Both the position numbers and the translations under genes were made by a program. A stretch of 6,191 bases of DNA from Candidatus Altarchaeota archaeon (lineage in GTDB: Archaea > Altiarchaeota > Altiarchaeia > IMC4 > SCGC-AAA252-I15), in assembly GCA_018815265.1 (NCBI GenBank), contig JAHIYG010000198.1, positions 1-6,191 of the forward strand, read 5' to 3'. The notes under the pieces were generated by a model. The model was given only the letters and a program-made list of their open reading frames with translations. It had not been told where the DNA came from and made no database searches. Below are positions 5,711-6,191 of this stretch, one piece after another (within the stretch, counting starts at the first letter, position 1; each line of letters begins with the position of its first letter).

Positions 5711-6190
5711 TTAACCGCTGAGGGTGCCGCACCCCACTAGACTTTCAAAAGATTTCACGCTGGGGACGAGGTATGCTATGCCTCCCTTCACCACAACAGG
5801 GTACCCAACAGCCTTATACGGTCTGTTATCAAATAAGAGGCTATCGTCATCGATATATGACCGGATGATATCTTCACAACCCTCCTTATCGTCTCCGACA
5901 CAATATTGAACAGGAAATAGGGCGATGTAGTCTCCGAGGTAGAGTTCAAGCGACTGAGACGGCATCGTGTTACCTAAATATATTTTTTCAACCCTTCCAG
6001 ACATACAGTCTGCAATAAGGTACATAGACAAAGTAGTAGTTGTCGTTTCATACACTGTTGAAGAGGTAGATGATGTTGAGGTCGTAGAAGATGATGTAGA
6101 AGTAGTCACCGGCAAAGTAGACGTAGACTCAACCAAAGTAGACGTAGACCCATGCAAAGTAGACGTAGACTCAACCAAAGTAGACGTAGA
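5711..6190 (-). CDS. Ser/Thr-rich exported protein, possible thioredoxin-fold end, N-terminus missing
   Basis: The reading frame stays open to the right edge, so the N-terminus, presumably with a signal peptide, is outside. The 159 visible residues start with about 55 residues of Ser/Thr-rich sequence, including heptads of the form STSTLxx coded by a 21-bp repeat. A TTG at 6178 lies inside these repeats and is not a believable start. The remaining 100 residues contain Cys62, 97, 105 and 154 and end GYPVVVKGGIAYLV...SFESLVGCG. This ending resembles the cis-Pro strand-strand-helix end of the thioredoxin-like protein two genes on (PTIVVEG...RASGCG), but no CxxC is present. It may be a degenerate or structural thioredoxin-fold protein. 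The function is unknown. It is 9 nt from the S-layer-like gene and the first visible member of the operon. Confidence 0.7.
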   Translation of the reverse strand, partial: STSTLVESTSTLHGSTSTLVESTSTLPVTTSTSSSTTSTSSTSSTVYETTTTTLSMYLIADCMSGRVEKIYLGNTMPSQSLELYLGDYIALFPVQYCVGDDKEGCEDIIRSYIDDDSLLFDNRPYKAVGYPVVVKGGIAYLVPSVKSFESLVGCGTLSG

Positions 6191-6191
6191 C
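6114..6191 (+). repeat. 21-bp tandem repeat coding Ser/Thr heptads, continues past the window
   Basis: Units begin at 6114, 6135, 6156 and 6177, the last one cut by the edge. Each starts with the identical 15-mer AAAGTAGACGTAGAC, followed by a 6-nt tail that is TCAACC in units 1 and 3 and CCATGC in unit 2. On the minus strand each unit codes seven residues, STSTL plus two variable ones. The unit keeps the frame, so changes in copy number would only change the length of the linker. Confidence 0.85.

Noticed and set aside
6176..6178. TTG as start of the Ser/Thr-rich protein
   Set aside because: It is a Leu codon inside the 21-bp repeat, the frame stays open upstream to the window edge, and such a start would leave an exported-type protein with no signal sequence.
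6114..6191. CRISPR array
   Set aside because: The repeats are 21 bp with tails of only 6 nt and no spacers of normal length, and they are in frame within a coding region.

Overview
The window looks like a piece of an archaeal chromosome, probably from a small-genome or DPANN-type lineage, though the sequence does not fix the phylum. The evidence is heavy use of ATA (Ile) and AGA/AGG (Arg) codons, A/T-rich TATA-like boxes about 25-28 nt upstream of start codons (the spacing of leaderless archaeal transcripts), an archaeal-style S-layer-like protein, and several exported proteins with long Ser/Thr-rich linkers. The coding density is very high. The longest gap without a gene is about 130 bp (147-274), a divergent promoter region.

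Layout, left to right. Positions 1-146 (-) hold the first 48 codons of an exported or membrane-anchored protein that runs off the left edge. The + strand then carries four genes: a DJ-1/PfpI-family protein (275-793), an 18-cysteine membrane-anchored protein (822-1388), a predicted lipoprotein with a cupredoxin-like domain (1426-2040) and an Era-like small GTPase (2080-2721). Each has its own TATA-like box, squeezed between the previous stop codon and its ATG, so these look individually promoted and leaderless. Two starts are revised on that basis (275 and 2080).

The GTPase meets a minus-strand family-2 glycosyltransferase (2713-3402) tail to tail with a 9-bp overlap. The rest of the - strand reads right to left as one compact run: a partial Ser/Thr-rich exported protein (5711 to the right edge), a secreted S-layer-like protein ending in a CxxC tail (4925-5701), a membrane-anchored thioredoxin-like protein with a CSIC motif (4121-4921) and a CcdA/DsbD-type six-helix membrane protein (3454-4119). 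Gaps are 9, 3 and 1 nt, so this is almost certainly an operon. The glycosyltransferase follows with its own TATA box.

How the genes may work together (inference): CcdA-type proteins carry reducing equivalents across the membrane to extracytoplasmic thioredoxin-like partners. Here the presumed partner is the adjacent gene, and the candidate downstream targets are the S-layer-like protein with the terminal CxxC, the Cys-rich protein and the cupredoxin-like lipoprotein with a CuA-like C-x3-C motif. The window may thus encode a cell-surface thiol/copper module on an archaeon with a glycosylated surface. No CXXCH haem motif occurs in any gene called here, so cytochrome c maturation, a common job of CcdA, is not supported by this window. 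No RNA genes, mobile elements or CRISPR arrays were seen.
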